A stretch of 64,000 nt of DNA from positions 3,344-67,343 of the forward strand of contig CAJUJR010000003.1 of assembly GCA_910586605.1 (NCBI GenBank), written 5' to 3'. How positions within the stretch are numbered: position 1 is the first letter of the stretch; each line of letters begins with the position of its first letter. Of the stretch, positions 51,573 to 60,507 are shown piece after piece. Made by a program: the position numbers and the translations under genes. The notes beneath the pieces are model-generated. The model was given only the letters and a program-made list of their open reading frames with translations. It searched no databases and had not been told where the DNA came from. Source of the stretch: an uncultured Lachnospiraceae bacterium. Lineage in GTDB: Bacteria > Bacillota > Clostridia > Lachnospirales > Lachnospiraceae.

Positions 51573-51613
51573 AACATGTGATTGGTTGATTATATACAGA
51601 AATGGAGACGAGT

Positions 51614-51904
51614 ATGAGCTTTTTATCAAACTTTTTTAAAAGTTCTGAAAGCAGCAGCGATATTGCCAAAAACCGATTAAAGGTGGCAATCACTTCCGAC
51701 CGCGCTGTCTGTTCACCGGAGCTTATGGAACAGATGAAAAATGATATTATAGACGTAATATCAAAATACCTTGATATTGATACAGACGGCCTGGATATCA
51801 AAGTTACAAAGACGGAACTGGACGACTCTTCTGGTACGGTCAATGCATTGCTCGCCAATATTCCGATTAAGGAAGACTCCAGGAATTTCAGGAGAAGAAT
51901 TTAA
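51614..51904 (+). CDS. minE: Cell division topological specificity factor MinE
   Basis: The 96-residue protein begins MSFLSNFFKSSES (membrane-targeting segment). The anti-MinCD region is KNRLKVAITSDRA, and the dimerisation part DIIDVISKYLDIDTDGLDIKV. ATG 51614 follows GGAG by 6 bases; ATG 51602 would add four residues. MinE here coexists with DivIVA encoded 7 kb downstream, so both pole-to-pole oscillation and DivIVA-type polarity are possible. Confidence 0.94.
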   Translation: MSFLSNFFKSSESSSDIAKNRLKVAITSDRAVCSPELMEQMKNDIIDVISKYLDIDTDGLDIKVTKTELDDSSGTVNALLANIPIKEDSRNFRRRI

Positions 51905-51916
51905 CGAAGGTGGAAT

Positions 51917-53152
51917 ATGATTAACAAAATTAAACAGTATGACTGGAAAAAATATAATTATTCATTATTGGTTGCCGTAATTATTCTCTGTCTCTTAAGC
52001 GCCTTTACTGTAAAGCTTGCCGGTGGGGAAGAATCCGGGATGTCTTATATGAAAGGGCAGCTTATGGGAATGTTTTTGGGAATTATTATCGTAGCGTTCC
52101 TTTCTATGTTTGATTATCATTTTATCTGTAAATTTGTGGGTGTTTATTATGTTGTAGGTATCCTTCTGACTGCCGCGACACGTTCCCCAATTGGTACAGA
52201 TAACCGTACATCGGCATGGCGCTGGATTCGGTTAGGCCCGATTACCTTCCAGCCATCCGAGCTTTTAAAAGTCATATTGATTCTCACACTGGCTGTTGTA
52301 TTTGTTAAGCTCAGTAACAGGTTAAACCGCTGGAGTACGCTTGCTATTATTTTTGCCCTTACCATTGTACCGGTTATGCTGATTTTATCACAGCCGGATT
52401 TGTCTTCCAGCTTGGTTGTCCTATTTATTATGGTAATCATGGTTGTGGTTGCAGGGGTCAGTTACCGGCTTTTGTTTCCTATTATTGCACTTGGGCTGCC
52501 AATTGGCGCTGTACTTTTCTGGTATATCCAACAGCCCTATAACATCTTGTTAAAAGCAAATATTTTGAAGGATTACCACTATAGACGTATTATGGCATGG
52601 CTTTATCCTGATAAATGGGATCCGACAGGGGATTTGAATTACCAGCAGAACCGTTCTATCCGTGCAATCGCATCAGGGCAGCTTTCTGGCAAATATCTTC
52701 AGGATGGCGGCACACAGGCAGGCCAATCCAGGGCGTACCATGCTGTTGGCGTCAATGAAAGTGATTTTATCTGGTCGGTGATTGGGGAAGAATTTGGTTT
52801 TTTAGGCTGTTGCATGATTTTGCTTTTATTTGCTTTTGTAATTTTTAAATGCTTTATGGTAGCAAAAAAGTCACAGGATTATCTTGGGAAACTAATTGCT
52901 GCAGGTGTTGCGTCTATGTATATGTTCCAGGTATTTACGAATATCTGTGTTGTGACGCTACTTCTTCCAAACACAGGGCTTCCGCTTCCATTTATCAGTA
53001 ATGGGCTGAGTTCCATGATTTCTTCTATGATTGGGATTGGGTTAATTATGAATATCGGAATCCAGCCTGCAAAATCAAGCAAAGGTTTCTCAATGCGGAA
53101 TATGTATGGAAACGGGCCGTCTTCGGAAATTGATTTGGACTTAGAACTATAA
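51917..53152 (+). CDS. rodA: SEDS-family peptidoglycan polymerase RodA
   Basis: The 411-residue protein has about ten helices and SEDS blocks (GSFQPSE-like RLGPITFQPSELLKV, the QPDLSSSLVVLFIM aspartate region, and NESDFIWSVIGEEFGFLG with LPFISNGLSSM). It polymerises glycan strands together with PBP2. Position between minE and mgsA in the wall operon favours RodA over FtsW. The ATG follows AAGGTGG. Confidence 0.92.
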   Translation: MINKIKQYDWKKYNYSLLVAVIILCLLSAFTVKLAGGEESGMSYMKGQLMGMFLGIIIVAFLSMFDYHFICKFVGVYYVVGILLTAATRSPIGTDNRTSAWRWIRLGPITFQPSELLKVILILTLAVVFVKLSNRLNRWSTLAIIFALTIVPVMLILSQPDLSSSLVVLFIMVIMVVVAGVSYRLLFPIIALGLPIGAVLFWYIQQPYNILLKANILKDYHYRRIMAWLYPDKWDPTGDLNYQQNRSIRAIASGQLSGKYLQDGGTQAGQSRAYHAVGVNESDFIWSVIGEEFGFLGCCMILLLFAFVIFKCFMVAKKSQDYLGKLIAAGVASMYMFQVFTNICVVTLLLPNTGLPLPFISNGLSSMISSMIGIGLIMNIGIQPAKSSKGFSMRNMYGNGPSSEIDLDLEL

Positions 53153-53197
53153 TTCTTATTCATTTTTATGGGGCTGTAAAGAAAGGGGACTAGGTAT

Positions 53198-53620
53198 ATG
53201 AATATTGGGTTAATTGCACATGATGCGAAAAAAATATTAATGCAGAATTTTGCAATAGCATATAGGGGGATTTTAAGTAAGCATGATATTTATGCAACTG
53301 GTACAACAGGCCGGTTAATTGAAGAAGTAACAAATTTAAGCGTGCATAAATACCTGGCTGGCCATCTTGGAGGAGAACAGCAGCTTGCTTCACAGATTGA
53401 GCATAACCAGCTTGATATGGTTTTCTTTTTAAGAGACCCACTTTCTCCAAAATCGCATGAGCCAGATGTAAATAATGTCATTCATCTTTGTGATATGTAT
53501 AATATCCCATTTGCAACAAACCTGGCTACCGCAGAGCTTTTAATTAAGGCATTAGACCGCGGTGATTTGGAATGGCGCGAAATATTAAAAAAAGAAGGAA
53601 ACGACGGGAATGAATTTTAA
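53198..53620 (+). CDS. mgsA: Methylglyoxal synthase
   Basis: The 140-residue enzyme converts dihydroxyacetone phosphate to methylglyoxal and phosphate. The blocks IGLIAHDAKK, YATGTTGRLIEE, HLGGEQQLASQI and LDMVFFLRDPL (catalytic Asp) are all present. GAAAGGGGACTAGG precedes the ATG. It sits at the end of a wall/division operon, as in other Clostridia, and overlaps the next gene by 11 bases. The physiological link with wall synthesis is not known to me. Confidence 0.95.
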   Translation: MNIGLIAHDAKKILMQNFAIAYRGILSKHDIYATGTTGRLIEEVTNLSVHKYLAGHLGGEQQLASQIEHNQLDMVFFLRDPLSPKSHEPDVNNVIHLCDMYNIPFATNLATAELLIKALDRGDLEWREILKKEGNDGNEF

Positions 53621-54611
53621 TTCAAATAGAATTGGCAGATGCATGGCGGCATTCTTTTTGTGCTTGCTTTTAACAGGCTGTGGCACAAAGAAAAATGAGC
53701 TCTTAAATTACCGTGTTGATATCCCGGAGGTTGGGGAATCACCATTTGAAGACAATGCTGCCGTAACACAGAACTATCTTTCGGATGGCATCTGCGTTAT
53801 TGAAGAAACAGGGCAAACCAAAAAACAGGACAGTATAATGGATGCAAAAGCGTCTATTATGATTAATGATACAGACAGTAAAATGCTATATTCCCACAAC
53901 ATTTATAAAAAGATTTATCCGGCAAGCATTACTAAAATTGTAACTGCCCTTGTTGTTTTTAAATATGGAAACCTTGAAGATAAGGTTACTATTAGTTATA
54001 ATGCCTCCCATATTACTGAATATGGGGCAAAGCTTTGTGGATTTGAAGAAGGGGATAAAATTATACTCAGGGATTTATTATCTTCCTTTCTGGTCCACTC
54101 TGGCAATGATGCAGGAATTGCGATAGCAGAGCATATTTCGGGCAGTGAGAAAGCATTTGCAAAATTGATGAACCGGGAAATGAAAAATCTTGGCGCTGTC
54201 CATTCCCATTTTGTCAATTCCCATGGGCTGCATCATAAAAAGCACTATACTACCGCATATGATTTATATCTTGTCTTTCATGAACTTGCAAAAAACCAGA
54301 CATTTTTAGATATTATAAACCAACCTTCGTATACGGCAAAATTTAAGGGAAAAAACAAAAAAAAGAAGCAACTCTATTTTACTTCCACAGACCGCTATCT
54401 GATTGGGAAGGCCAAAGCACCAGAGGGAATAACAATAATCGGCGGGAAAACAGGAACCACCCTGAAAGCAGGCTCCTGCTTAATCCTGTATTCACAAGGG
54501 AAAAATGATACCCACTATATTTCTGCCGTATTAAAAGCAGAGAGTGGAGATGATTTGTATGTGCAGATGAACCACTTATTAGAATATGCGCAGAATGATA
54601 ATACAGAATAG
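53610..54611 (+). CDS. dacA: D-alanyl-D-alanine carboxypeptidase, lipoprotein form
   Basis: The 333-residue protein has a lipoprotein signal (FFLCLLLTGC, cysteine near residue 24). Its S11 peptidase domain has SxxK in YPASITKIVTA (Ser near 105), SxN in VHSGNDAG (near 164) and KTG in GGKTGTTLKAG (near 279). It trims the terminal D-Ala from pentapeptides and so regulates cross-linking. It overlaps mgsA by 11 bases. It lacks the long C-terminal membrane anchor of DacA; lipid anchoring replaces it. Confidence 0.9.
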   Translation: MNFNSNRIGRCMAAFFLCLLLTGCGTKKNELLNYRVDIPEVGESPFEDNAAVTQNYLSDGICVIEETGQTKKQDSIMDAKASIMINDTDSKMLYSHNIYKKIYPASITKIVTALVVFKYGNLEDKVTISYNASHITEYGAKLCGFEEGDKIILRDLLSSFLVHSGNDAGIAIAEHISGSEKAFAKLMNREMKNLGAVHSHFVNSHGLHHKKHYTTAYDLYLVFHELAKNQTFLDIINQPSYTAKFKGKNKKKKQLYFTSTDRYLIGKAKAPEGITIIGGKTGTTLKAGSCLILYSQGKNDTHYISAVLKAESGDDLYVQMNHLLEYAQNDNTE

Positions 54612-54612
54612 A

Positions 54613-54649
54613 AAACAAAGGGCACCGCTAGCGCTGATGCCCTTTGTTT
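54613..54649. terminator. Perfect bidirectional terminator between dac and DUF378 genes
   Basis: Twelve-base arms (54613-54624, 54638-54649) are exactly complementary. One end has AAACAAA, the other TTTGTTT, so it serves both converging transcripts. Confidence 0.9.
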
Positions 54650-54673
54650 CCCATTCTGCAGCGTTTTTTAGCC

Positions 54674-54877
54674 TTAGTTGCTGCTGCTCCTGATTCTTCC
54701 ATAATAGCTAATTGCGTACAGGCCGCTTAATCCGACAACTGCATAGATAATGCGGGAAAGGATTGTCATATCCCCAAAGAGCATCCGCACTAAATCAAAT
54801 TGCAAAAAACCGATAAGTCCCCAGTTTATTGCACCTATTATTACAAGAGCCAGTAATACATAATCTAATGTTTTCAT
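54674..54877 (-). CDS. DUF378 small membrane protein (YuzA-like)
   Basis: The 67-residue protein has two hydrophobic helices; LDYVLLALVIIGAINWGLIGFLQFDLV is the characteristic DUF378 block. TTGGAGGGATTCCT precedes the ATG on the minus strand. It is monocistronic between two large plus-strand operons. The function of the family is unknown. Confidence 0.9.
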   Translation of the reverse strand: MKTLDYVLLALVIIGAINWGLIGFLQFDLVRMLFGDMTILSRIIYAVVGLSGLYAISYYGRIRSSSN

Positions 54878-54967
54878 AGGAATCCCTCCAATTATTGTTT
54901 AATATGTTGCTATATGTAAAATAGTCTCTCTCAGTTTTATAAAAAATATTCATATTTCATTAAATTT

Positions 54968-54996
54968 TTGTTTATGAATTGTAGGATTACTATAAT
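54968..54996 (+). promoter_or_regulatory. Promoter for the HlyD-like to rluD operon
   Basis: TTGTTT (54968-54973) and a perfect TATAAT (54991-54996) are 17 bases apart; the start codon is 80 bases downstream of the expected start. Confidence 0.65.
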
Positions 54997-55082
54997 AGCG
55001 TTATAATAGGAAAGGGCATCTGCCTGATGTTTTACAATAATGGGATTTCAGGGATTTTTATATGAAAGAAAGGAGACTGAAC

Positions 55083-56492
55083 ATGAGCCGTAGGAAAAAC
55101 CAGAAGGTCGTTAAGATGAAACGGCGCCAGTCTTATTTTATGGGCATTTTCCTCTGTGTCTTTGCTGTCTACCTAGTTGTGCTTTTTGTCCAGTCCCTTA
55201 CAAGGGAACATGTTTCTATCTATGAAGTGACGCAAAAGCAGCTTGCAGACAATGAAAATCTCCGTGGTATTATTTTACGTGATGAAGAAGTTGTAACGAC
55301 GAACCAAAGTGGTTACCTTAATTATTATGTAGGGGAAGGCTCTAGGCTGGCGACAACTTCAACCGTATACTCTATTAATGAAAGCGGAAGCGCCGCCCAG
55401 GAAGCAGAAGCTGTTGATACTGCAGATGTTACTTTATCAGAAGAAGATACACAAAGCATCCGCACTAATATTTCAAGTTTTCGGAATCATTTCAGTTTAT
55501 CTGATTACAGTGGTATTGTAAATTTCCGTTATAATGTGGAAAATACCTTGCTGGATCTTTCTGATGTCAACCTTTCAAAAAATCTGAATAAAATTAAAAA
55601 AGCGTCTGGCTCTGATGCTTCTTTTGAACTGGTAAAAGCAAAGCAGACGGGCATTATTTCATTTTCATCAGATGGGCTTGAAGATTTACAGATTGACCAG
55701 ATAACACCAGAGCATTTTAAAGAAATGACAGATGAGTGGAAGCAGCTACGCACAGGGAATTCTATGGAAGCAGGCAGCCCGGTTTACCGTGTTGTCAAAA
55801 GCGAGAAATGGTCTGTTGTGGTGTCTTTATCCTCAGAGCAATATAAAAAACTTTCAGAAACAGAAACGGTTACAGTAAGAATCAAAAAGGATAATACGGT
55901 TCTTGTGCCAACCGTCCGCACATTTACTTCCTCAGGGCATTATTATGCAAATCTTATTTTTGACAAATATATGATACACTATATGAATAACCGATATCTG
56001 GATATTGAACTCCAGTTTAATAATACTGCTGGATTAAAAATTCCAGTATCTTCTATTGTAAAGAAAAATTGTTATGTAATTCCTGAAGAATATATTACAG
56101 AGGGGAACGGGACGTCTACAAGCAGCAAAAAAGGGGTTGCTGCCATTACTTATGATAAATCCGGGCAGGAACAGATTAAGTTCTTTTCTGCCGAAATTTA
56201 TTGGAGAGACGAGGAGGGGAACGCTTATATAGATGCCAGCCTTTTTCCTGCGGGGACTTCCATTTTAAAAGAAAATGATAAAAAGGGAAAAAAATTGCAA
56301 GTAACAAAAATTGCAGAACTGGAAGGTGTGTATAATTGTAATCTGGGATATTGCCGGTTCCGTTATATCCATAAGCTTTATGAAAACCAGGAATATGCAA
56401 TTATTGAGAATGGAAATCCATATAGTTTAGCTACGTTTGATCATATAATATTGAATTCAGATGTGATTAATGAAAACGATATTATATATTAA
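55083..56492 (+). CDS. HlyD-like single-pass membrane protein
   Basis: The 469-residue protein has a basic N-terminus, one helix (about residues 20-40) and a long extracellular part. The lipoyl-like half motif GIILRDEEVVTTNQSGYLNYYVGEGSRL resembles the barrel-sandwich hybrid of HlyD/membrane-fusion proteins, with a second half near VKAKQTGIISFSSDGLEDL. No transporter partner is adjacent; it precedes yggS-sepF, a conserved context in Lachnospiraceae, so a role in envelope or division is more likely than export. ATG 55083 follows AAAGGAGA; ATG 55062 has no site. Confidence 0.75.
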   Translation: MSRRKNQKVVKMKRRQSYFMGIFLCVFAVYLVVLFVQSLTREHVSIYEVTQKQLADNENLRGIILRDEEVVTTNQSGYLNYYVGEGSRLATTSTVYSINESGSAAQEAEAVDTADVTLSEEDTQSIRTNISSFRNHFSLSDYSGIVNFRYNVENTLLDLSDVNLSKNLNKIKKASGSDASFELVKAKQTGIISFSSDGLEDLQIDQITPEHFKEMTDEWKQLRTGNSMEAGSPVYRVVKSEKWSVVVSLSSEQYKKLSETETVTVRIKKDNTVLVPTVRTFTSSGHYYANLIFDKYMIHYMNNRYLDIELQFNNTAGLKIPVSSIVKKNCYVIPEEYITEGNGTSTSSKKGVAAITYDKSGQEQIKFFSAEIYWRDEEGNAYIDASLFPAGTSILKENDKKGKKLQVTKIAELEGVYNCNLGYCRFRYIHKLYENQEYAIIENGNPYSLATFDHIILNSDVINENDIIY

Positions 56493-56534
56493 TAAGAAGG
56501 AAACAGTTTTACCATACATAAGGAGGTGTAGGGT

Positions 56535-57218
56535 TTGGTCCAGGAAAATATTAGCAAAGTCGAAAAAAAAATAAACGCAGCCTGTTCTAGGGCAGGGCGC
56601 AGCCAGGAAGATGTTACATTGATTGCTGTCAGCAAAACAAAGCCTATTGAAATGATAGAGGAGGCTCTTGCCTGTGGGAAACGGGAATTTGGGGAAAATA
56701 AAGCGCAAGAGCTGAAACAGAAATATGAGGCTCTGTCCAAAGATATTAAATGGCATTTTATTGGCCATTTACAGACAAATAAAGTAAAATATGTGGTGGG
56801 GAGGGCATGTTTAATCCATTCTGTGGATTCCTATCATTTGGCAGAGGCAATTGAAACAGAAAGTGCGAAAAGAGATGTTATCTCACATATCCTGATTGAA
56901 GTAAATGTTGCACAGGAAGATTCTAAATTTGGCATCCATGAAGAAGAAGCAATGGAACTTGTCTGTGCAGTAGCAAAACTTCCACATATCAAGATAGAAG
57001 GGTTAATGACAATTGCGCCATTTGTGGAAAATCCTGAACAAAACCGCAAAATTTTCCGTAAGTTGTATAAATTGTCGGTTGACATTGCATCAAAAAACAT
57101 TGATAATGTTTCTATGGGTGCTTTGTCAATGGGAATGACAAATGACTATGAGGTCGCAGTAGAAGAGGGGGCTACCTATGTCAGGGTAGGAACCGCTATC
57201 TTTGGCAGCCGCAGCTGA
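56535..57218 (+). CDS. yggS: YggS-family pyridoxal phosphate homeostasis protein
   Basis: The 227-residue single-domain alanine-racemase-fold protein has VTLIAVSKTKP (PLP lysine), FGENKAQELKQKYE, WHFIGHLQTNKVKY, LSMGMTNDYEVAVEEGATYVRVGTAIFG. It binds PLP and keeps its pool balanced, without known catalysis. The TTG start lies 7 bases after AGGAGGTGTA. Its place just before sepF is widely conserved in Gram-positive bacteria. Confidence 0.95.
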   Translation: MVQENISKVEKKINAACSRAGRSQEDVTLIAVSKTKPIEMIEEALACGKREFGENKAQELKQKYEALSKDIKWHFIGHLQTNKVKYVVGRACLIHSVDSYHLAEAIETESAKRDVISHILIEVNVAQEDSKFGIHEEEAMELVCAVAKLPHIKIEGLMTIAPFVENPEQNRKIFRKLYKLSVDIASKNIDNVSMGALSMGMTNDYEVAVEEGATYVRVGTAIFGSRS

Positions 57219-57269
57219 CAAAGATGTCCCTGAAAAAGTCACTGGTAAATAAGAGAAATGAGGATTAGT

Positions 57270-57866
57270 ATGGCGAATGGATTAAGTAAATTTATGAATT
57301 TTTTAAAACTGACAGACGAAGATGACGAATTTGATGATGATTTTTATGAAGACGACTACGATTATGATGATAAAAAAGAACTGGAACGAGAAGAAAGACG
57401 TCTTTTAAAAGAACAGAAAAAAGAGGAGAAGCATACTGCTTCCCACCGTAGTGATACATACTATGAGAGGGAAGAGCCTGCTGCACCAACACCGAAGCGG
57501 CCGTCGTCTGTTTCCTACCGTCCTTCTTCATCAGGAAGCAAAATAGTACAGATGCCATCTTCTGGAAATGATTTAGAAGTATGCATTGTAAAGCCTGGCA
57601 ATATTGGCGAAGCACAGCAGGTATGCGACTTACTGATGAACAGCCATCCGGTTGTCGTCAATTTAGAAGGAATTGATATTATGGAAGCACAAAGGATTAT
57701 GGATTTTATTTCTGGCTGCATTTTTGCAATTACTGGAAATATGTGCCAGGTATCGCGCTATATTTTTATCTTTTCACCAAAAGACGTTGATATATCAGGT
57801 GATTACATCAAAAGCCTTGAAAATGAAGAAAGTTATAATATAGCTTCTTTTAACAGGGAATTTTAA
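57270..57866 (+). CDS. sepF: Cell division protein SepF
   Basis: The 198-residue protein has a membrane-binding N-terminus (MANGLSKFMNFLKLTD), a highly acidic then basic linker (residues 18-75), and the SepF core (IVKPGNIGEAQQVCDLLMNSHPVVVNLEGIDIMEAQRIMDFISGC...YIFIFSP). SepF anchors and bundles FtsZ at the septum. ATG 57270 follows GAGGA. The long acidic linker (EDDEFDDDFYEDDYDYDD) is more pronounced than in B. subtilis. Confidence 0.94.
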   Translation: MANGLSKFMNFLKLTDEDDEFDDDFYEDDYDYDDKKELEREERRLLKEQKKEEKHTASHRSDTYYEREEPAAPTPKRPSSVSYRPSSSGSKIVQMPSSGNDLEVCIVKPGNIGEAQQVCDLLMNSHPVVVNLEGIDIMEAQRIMDFISGCIFAITGNMCQVSRYIFIFSPKDVDISGDYIKSLENEESYNIASFNREF

Positions 57867-57867
57867 C

Positions 57868-58143
57868 ATGTTTGGATATATTATATATTGTATGGGCATC
57901 TTTTTTATCGTCCTGGAAATCATTGTATTGCTTTATATGGTTCAATCTGTGGTTGATATGGGACGTTATGTGCGCCTTATTACTCTTATCCTGGTGGAAC
58001 CAATTTTATCTCCAATGCAGAAACTAATAAAACATTCTGTAATGAATACCTTTTCACTGGATTTAAGCCCCTACATCCTCTTGATTATTTTATATTATCT
58101 GGGAAAAATATGCGACTATCTGTCTGGGCTGCCTGCAGCATAA
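57868..58143 (+). CDS. yggT: YggT family membrane protein
   Basis: The 91-residue protein has two or three hydrophobic helices with the family block LVEPILSPMQKLI in the loop. It begins one base after the sepF stop, in the usual sepF-yggT-ylmH order. The function is unclear; a link to division or osmotic tolerance is reported for relatives. Confidence 0.88.
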   Translation: MFGYIIYCMGIFFIVLEIIVLLYMVQSVVDMGRYVRLITLILVEPILSPMQKLIKHSVMNTFSLDLSPYILLIILYYLGKICDYLSGLPAA

Positions 58144-58220
58144 GTTTTTATGGCATGGCCGCCTTTACAAAATGGGTTTGCCGCCTAAAACGGCATGCCC
58201 ATATAACTAAGGAGCTGTAT
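58144..58220 (+). promoter_or_regulatory. Leader segment before ylmH, possibly a degenerate leader element
   Basis: It contains TTTGCCGCCTAAAACGGCATGCCC, similar to the GCCGCC-AAA-GGCGGC-ATGGGG part of the other elements. The ribosome site here is a normal AAGGAG. It could be a decayed copy. Confidence 0.35.
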
Positions 58221-59030
58221 ATGCACCATTTAAAAGAAGAACAGATGTTATATCAACACTATAATGATTTGATTCAGATATCCTACCAACGGGGAATTCC
58301 TGTTTTTAGCCAGTTTGCCGGCCTGAATGATATGGAACTTTGTTTCCAGGCTCTCCAAAGTTTTTATGGGAACCACTGGCAGGAAGGGAAACATGCTATT
58401 TTTTATGGCGGTTATCCTGAAGCGGAGCGTAAAGTTATCTGCTTTCTGCCAGAAGAAACAGGTTGCAATATAGATTATGGGGCATTCCCGATTTGCTGCA
58501 TACGGATTGTACCAGCAAATAAAAAGTTTAGTGATAATTTAAACCACCGTGATTATTTAGGCGCTGTAATGAACTTGGGGATTACACGTAACCAGGTTGG
58601 GGATATCCTAGTAAAACGGGGAGAAGAGGGCAGTAGCCTTTCTGGCAGTGCGTATTTATTTTGCCAAAAAGATAAGGCAGGCCTTTTGTCAGAGATTACC
58701 CGTATCCGCCACACCACTGTTAAAGCCTGTGAAGTGGACTTTTCAGAAACCGGCTGGAAGCCATCCTTTTCAGAGATTACAGGCAGTGTTTCATCATTCC
58801 GCCTGGATAGCATCCTTTCCCTTGCAACAAAAATATCACGTGCGCAAAGCCTTGCCCTGATTCAGGCAGGCAGCGTATTCTTAAATGGAAGATGCTGTAC
58901 AGAAAATGCGAAAAAATTAGTAGCAGGAGATGTATTTTCCGTAAGGGGCTACGGCAAATTTCTTTTTGATAAAACTAATTCCCTGTCCAAAAAAGGGCGT
59001 TACCATATTATCGTGAAACAATACATATAG
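58221..59030 (+). CDS. ylmH: YlmH-family RNA-binding S4 domain protein
   Basis: The 269-residue protein starts MHHLKEEQMLYQHYNDLIQISYQRGIPVFSQF, which matches YlmH. It has a C-terminal S4 RNA-binding domain (SRAQSLALIQAGSVFLNGRCCTENAKKLVAGDVFSVRGYGKFLF). In Firmicutes YlmH is linked to ribosome-associated quality control and division clusters. ATG 58221 follows AAGGAG; the longer frame from 58110 overlaps yggT and includes non-family residues. Confidence 0.92.
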   Translation: MHHLKEEQMLYQHYNDLIQISYQRGIPVFSQFAGLNDMELCFQALQSFYGNHWQEGKHAIFYGGYPEAERKVICFLPEETGCNIDYGAFPICCIRIVPANKKFSDNLNHRDYLGAVMNLGITRNQVGDILVKRGEEGSSLSGSAYLFCQKDKAGLLSEITRIRHTTVKACEVDFSETGWKPSFSEITGSVSSFRLDSILSLATKISRAQSLALIQAGSVFLNGRCCTENAKKLVAGDVFSVRGYGKFLFDKTNSLSKKGRYHIIVKQYI

Positions 59031-59040
59031 GAGGAATTTT

Positions 59041-60477
59041 ATGCTTACACCAATTGATATTCAGAACCATTCACTGAAAACAGCTGTACGCGGCTATAGC
59101 AAAAAGGAAACGGATGATTTCCTTGAGGAGATTTTGCAGGGGTATGAAAGCCTCTATAAAGAAAACCGGGAATTAAAAGATAAGGTTTCTTCTTTAAGTG
59201 AAGGGATTCAGAATTATAAACAAATGGAAACCACATTGCAGAAAGCGCTGGTTTTAGCAGAAAAAACTTCTACAGAAACACAGGAAGCGGCAAAAAGCAA
59301 GGCAGAGGCTCAGATAAATGAAGCGTCGACAAAAGCAGAAGCAATGCTTACAGAGTCGCAGACAAAAGCAAATTCTATTTTGACCGAAGCACAGACAAGA
59401 GCTGAATCGCTTTTAACCGAAGCACAGACAAGGTCCGAATCCCTTTTAACTGAAGCGCAGACAAGATCCGAATCCCTTTTAACCGAAGCGCAGACAAAGG
59501 CAGATTCGCTATTAAAAGAAGCACAATCTGAAGCAGATGCAATCCGTAAAGAAACAAATGCATATGCCGATATTAAAAAATCGAAAGCAAACCGCGAGCT
59601 TGAAGAAACAAGAAACCACGTCCGTAAACTGGTACAAAGTTATGAAACATACCGCCTGCAATTTAAAAAGCTGGCACAATCCCAGATTGAAATGCTGGAA
59701 AGTGAAAATTACTCTATATTTGTTCCGGAATTGGCTGAAATGCTGGATGATGCTCCAGATGCAGATACTGCAATGGAGACAGAAAAAACCGTTGCCATTA
59801 ACTTAAAGTCTTCTGAACAAATTGCATCAGAAGCAGCCATAACAGAAAATTTCCCAGCAGAAGAGACAGCTACTACAGAAGCCGCAGCCGGGCAGGAGAG
59901 TGAGGACCCTGTAAGTTCCGTACAGCAGCAAGTTCCGGTTTCAGCCTCCGATATCGTACCTGGCAATGCTGCCATCCCAGAAACTTTAAGTACACTAATT
60001 TCTAACATAGCAGTTATCCATACAAGTGATATCGTGCCAGGCAACGCCGTTTCACCATCCAGTGCACCAGCATCTGATACAGCAGTTATCCATGCAGATG
60101 ATATTGTGCCAGGCAGCGCCGTTTCACCATCCAGTGCACCAGCATCTGATACAGCAGTCATCCATGCAGATGATATCGTGCCAGGCAGCGCCGTTTCACC
60201 ATCCAGTGCACCAGCATCTGATACAGCAGTCATCCATGCAGATGATATCGTGCCAAGCAGCGCCGTTTCACCATCCAGTGCACCAGCATCTGACACGGCA
60301 GTCATCCATGCGGATGATATCGTGCCAGGCAACCCAGCGGCTGTCAGTCAGGATAATGTTATGGGACAGATGCAAATCAATAATGTGACACCAAAGATAG
60401 AAGGGTATGAAGGGGTGGTAACAAAAACAGTGACCCCAAACCAGGCTTCCCCATTTACATTTATAGACATAGAATAG
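59041..60477 (+). CDS. divIVA: DivIVA-family protein with two tandem repeat tracts
   Basis: The 478-residue protein begins with the DivIVA lipid-binding domain (LTPIDIQNHSLKTAVRGYSKKETDDFLEEI). A coiled coil follows, including an 11-residue repeat of type LLTEAQTRSES (about residues 100-165). After a short helical domain (QSYETYRLQFKKLAQSQIEML) comes an acidic, low-complexity tail. It has four copies of a 24-residue unit (AVSPSSAPASDTAVIHADDIVPGS) encoded by near-identical 72-bp repeats. DivIVA marks curved membranes at poles and septa. Ordinary DivIVA is 160-230 residues, so the tail is a large extension. AGGAGGAATTTT precedes the ATG. Confidence 0.93.
   Translation: MLTPIDIQNHSLKTAVRGYSKKETDDFLEEILQGYESLYKENRELKDKVSSLSEGIQNYKQMETTLQKALVLAEKTSTETQEAAKSKAEAQINEASTKAEAMLTESQTKANSILTEAQTRAESLLTEAQTRSESLLTEAQTRSESLLTEAQTKADSLLKEAQSEADAIRKETNAYADIKKSKANRELEETRNHVRKLVQSYETYRLQFKKLAQSQIEMLESENYSIFVPELAEMLDDAPDADTAMETEKTVAINLKSSEQIASEAAITENFPAEETATTEAAAGQESEDPVSSVQQQVPVSASDIVPGNAAIPETLSTLISNIAVIHTSDIVPGNAVSPSSAPASDTAVIHADDIVPGSAVSPSSAPASDTAVIHADDIVPGSAVSPSSAPASDTAVIHADDIVPSSAVSPSSAPASDTAVIHADDIVPGNPAAVSQDNVMGQMQINNVTPKIEGYEGVVTKTVTPNQASPFTFIDIE
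59340..59530 (+). repeat. 33-bp tandem repeats in divIVA (11-residue coiled-coil unit)
   Basis: Six successive 33-base units of the form ACCGAAGCACAGACAAG... encode hendecad units TEAQTRSESLL. The middle three copies are nearly identical. Confidence 0.85.
60049..60336 (+). repeat. Four 72-bp tandem repeats in divIVA tail
   Basis: Units start at 60049, 60121, 60193 and 60265; each encodes 24 residues and differs by only a few bases, mostly synonymous. Degenerate half units lie upstream (about 59947-60048). Confidence 0.92.
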
Positions 60478-60507
60478 AAACGGAAATTAAGGACTTGGAG
60501 GATTGCT

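Noticed and set aside
59709..60332. 207-codon open frame antisense to divIVA
   Set aside because: It exists because the 72-bp repeats keep one frame open on the other strand. It has no ribosome site and mirrors the repeat composition.
59340..60336. CRISPR-like regular repeats in divIVA
   Set aside because: The units are contiguous without spacers and stay in frame with the protein.
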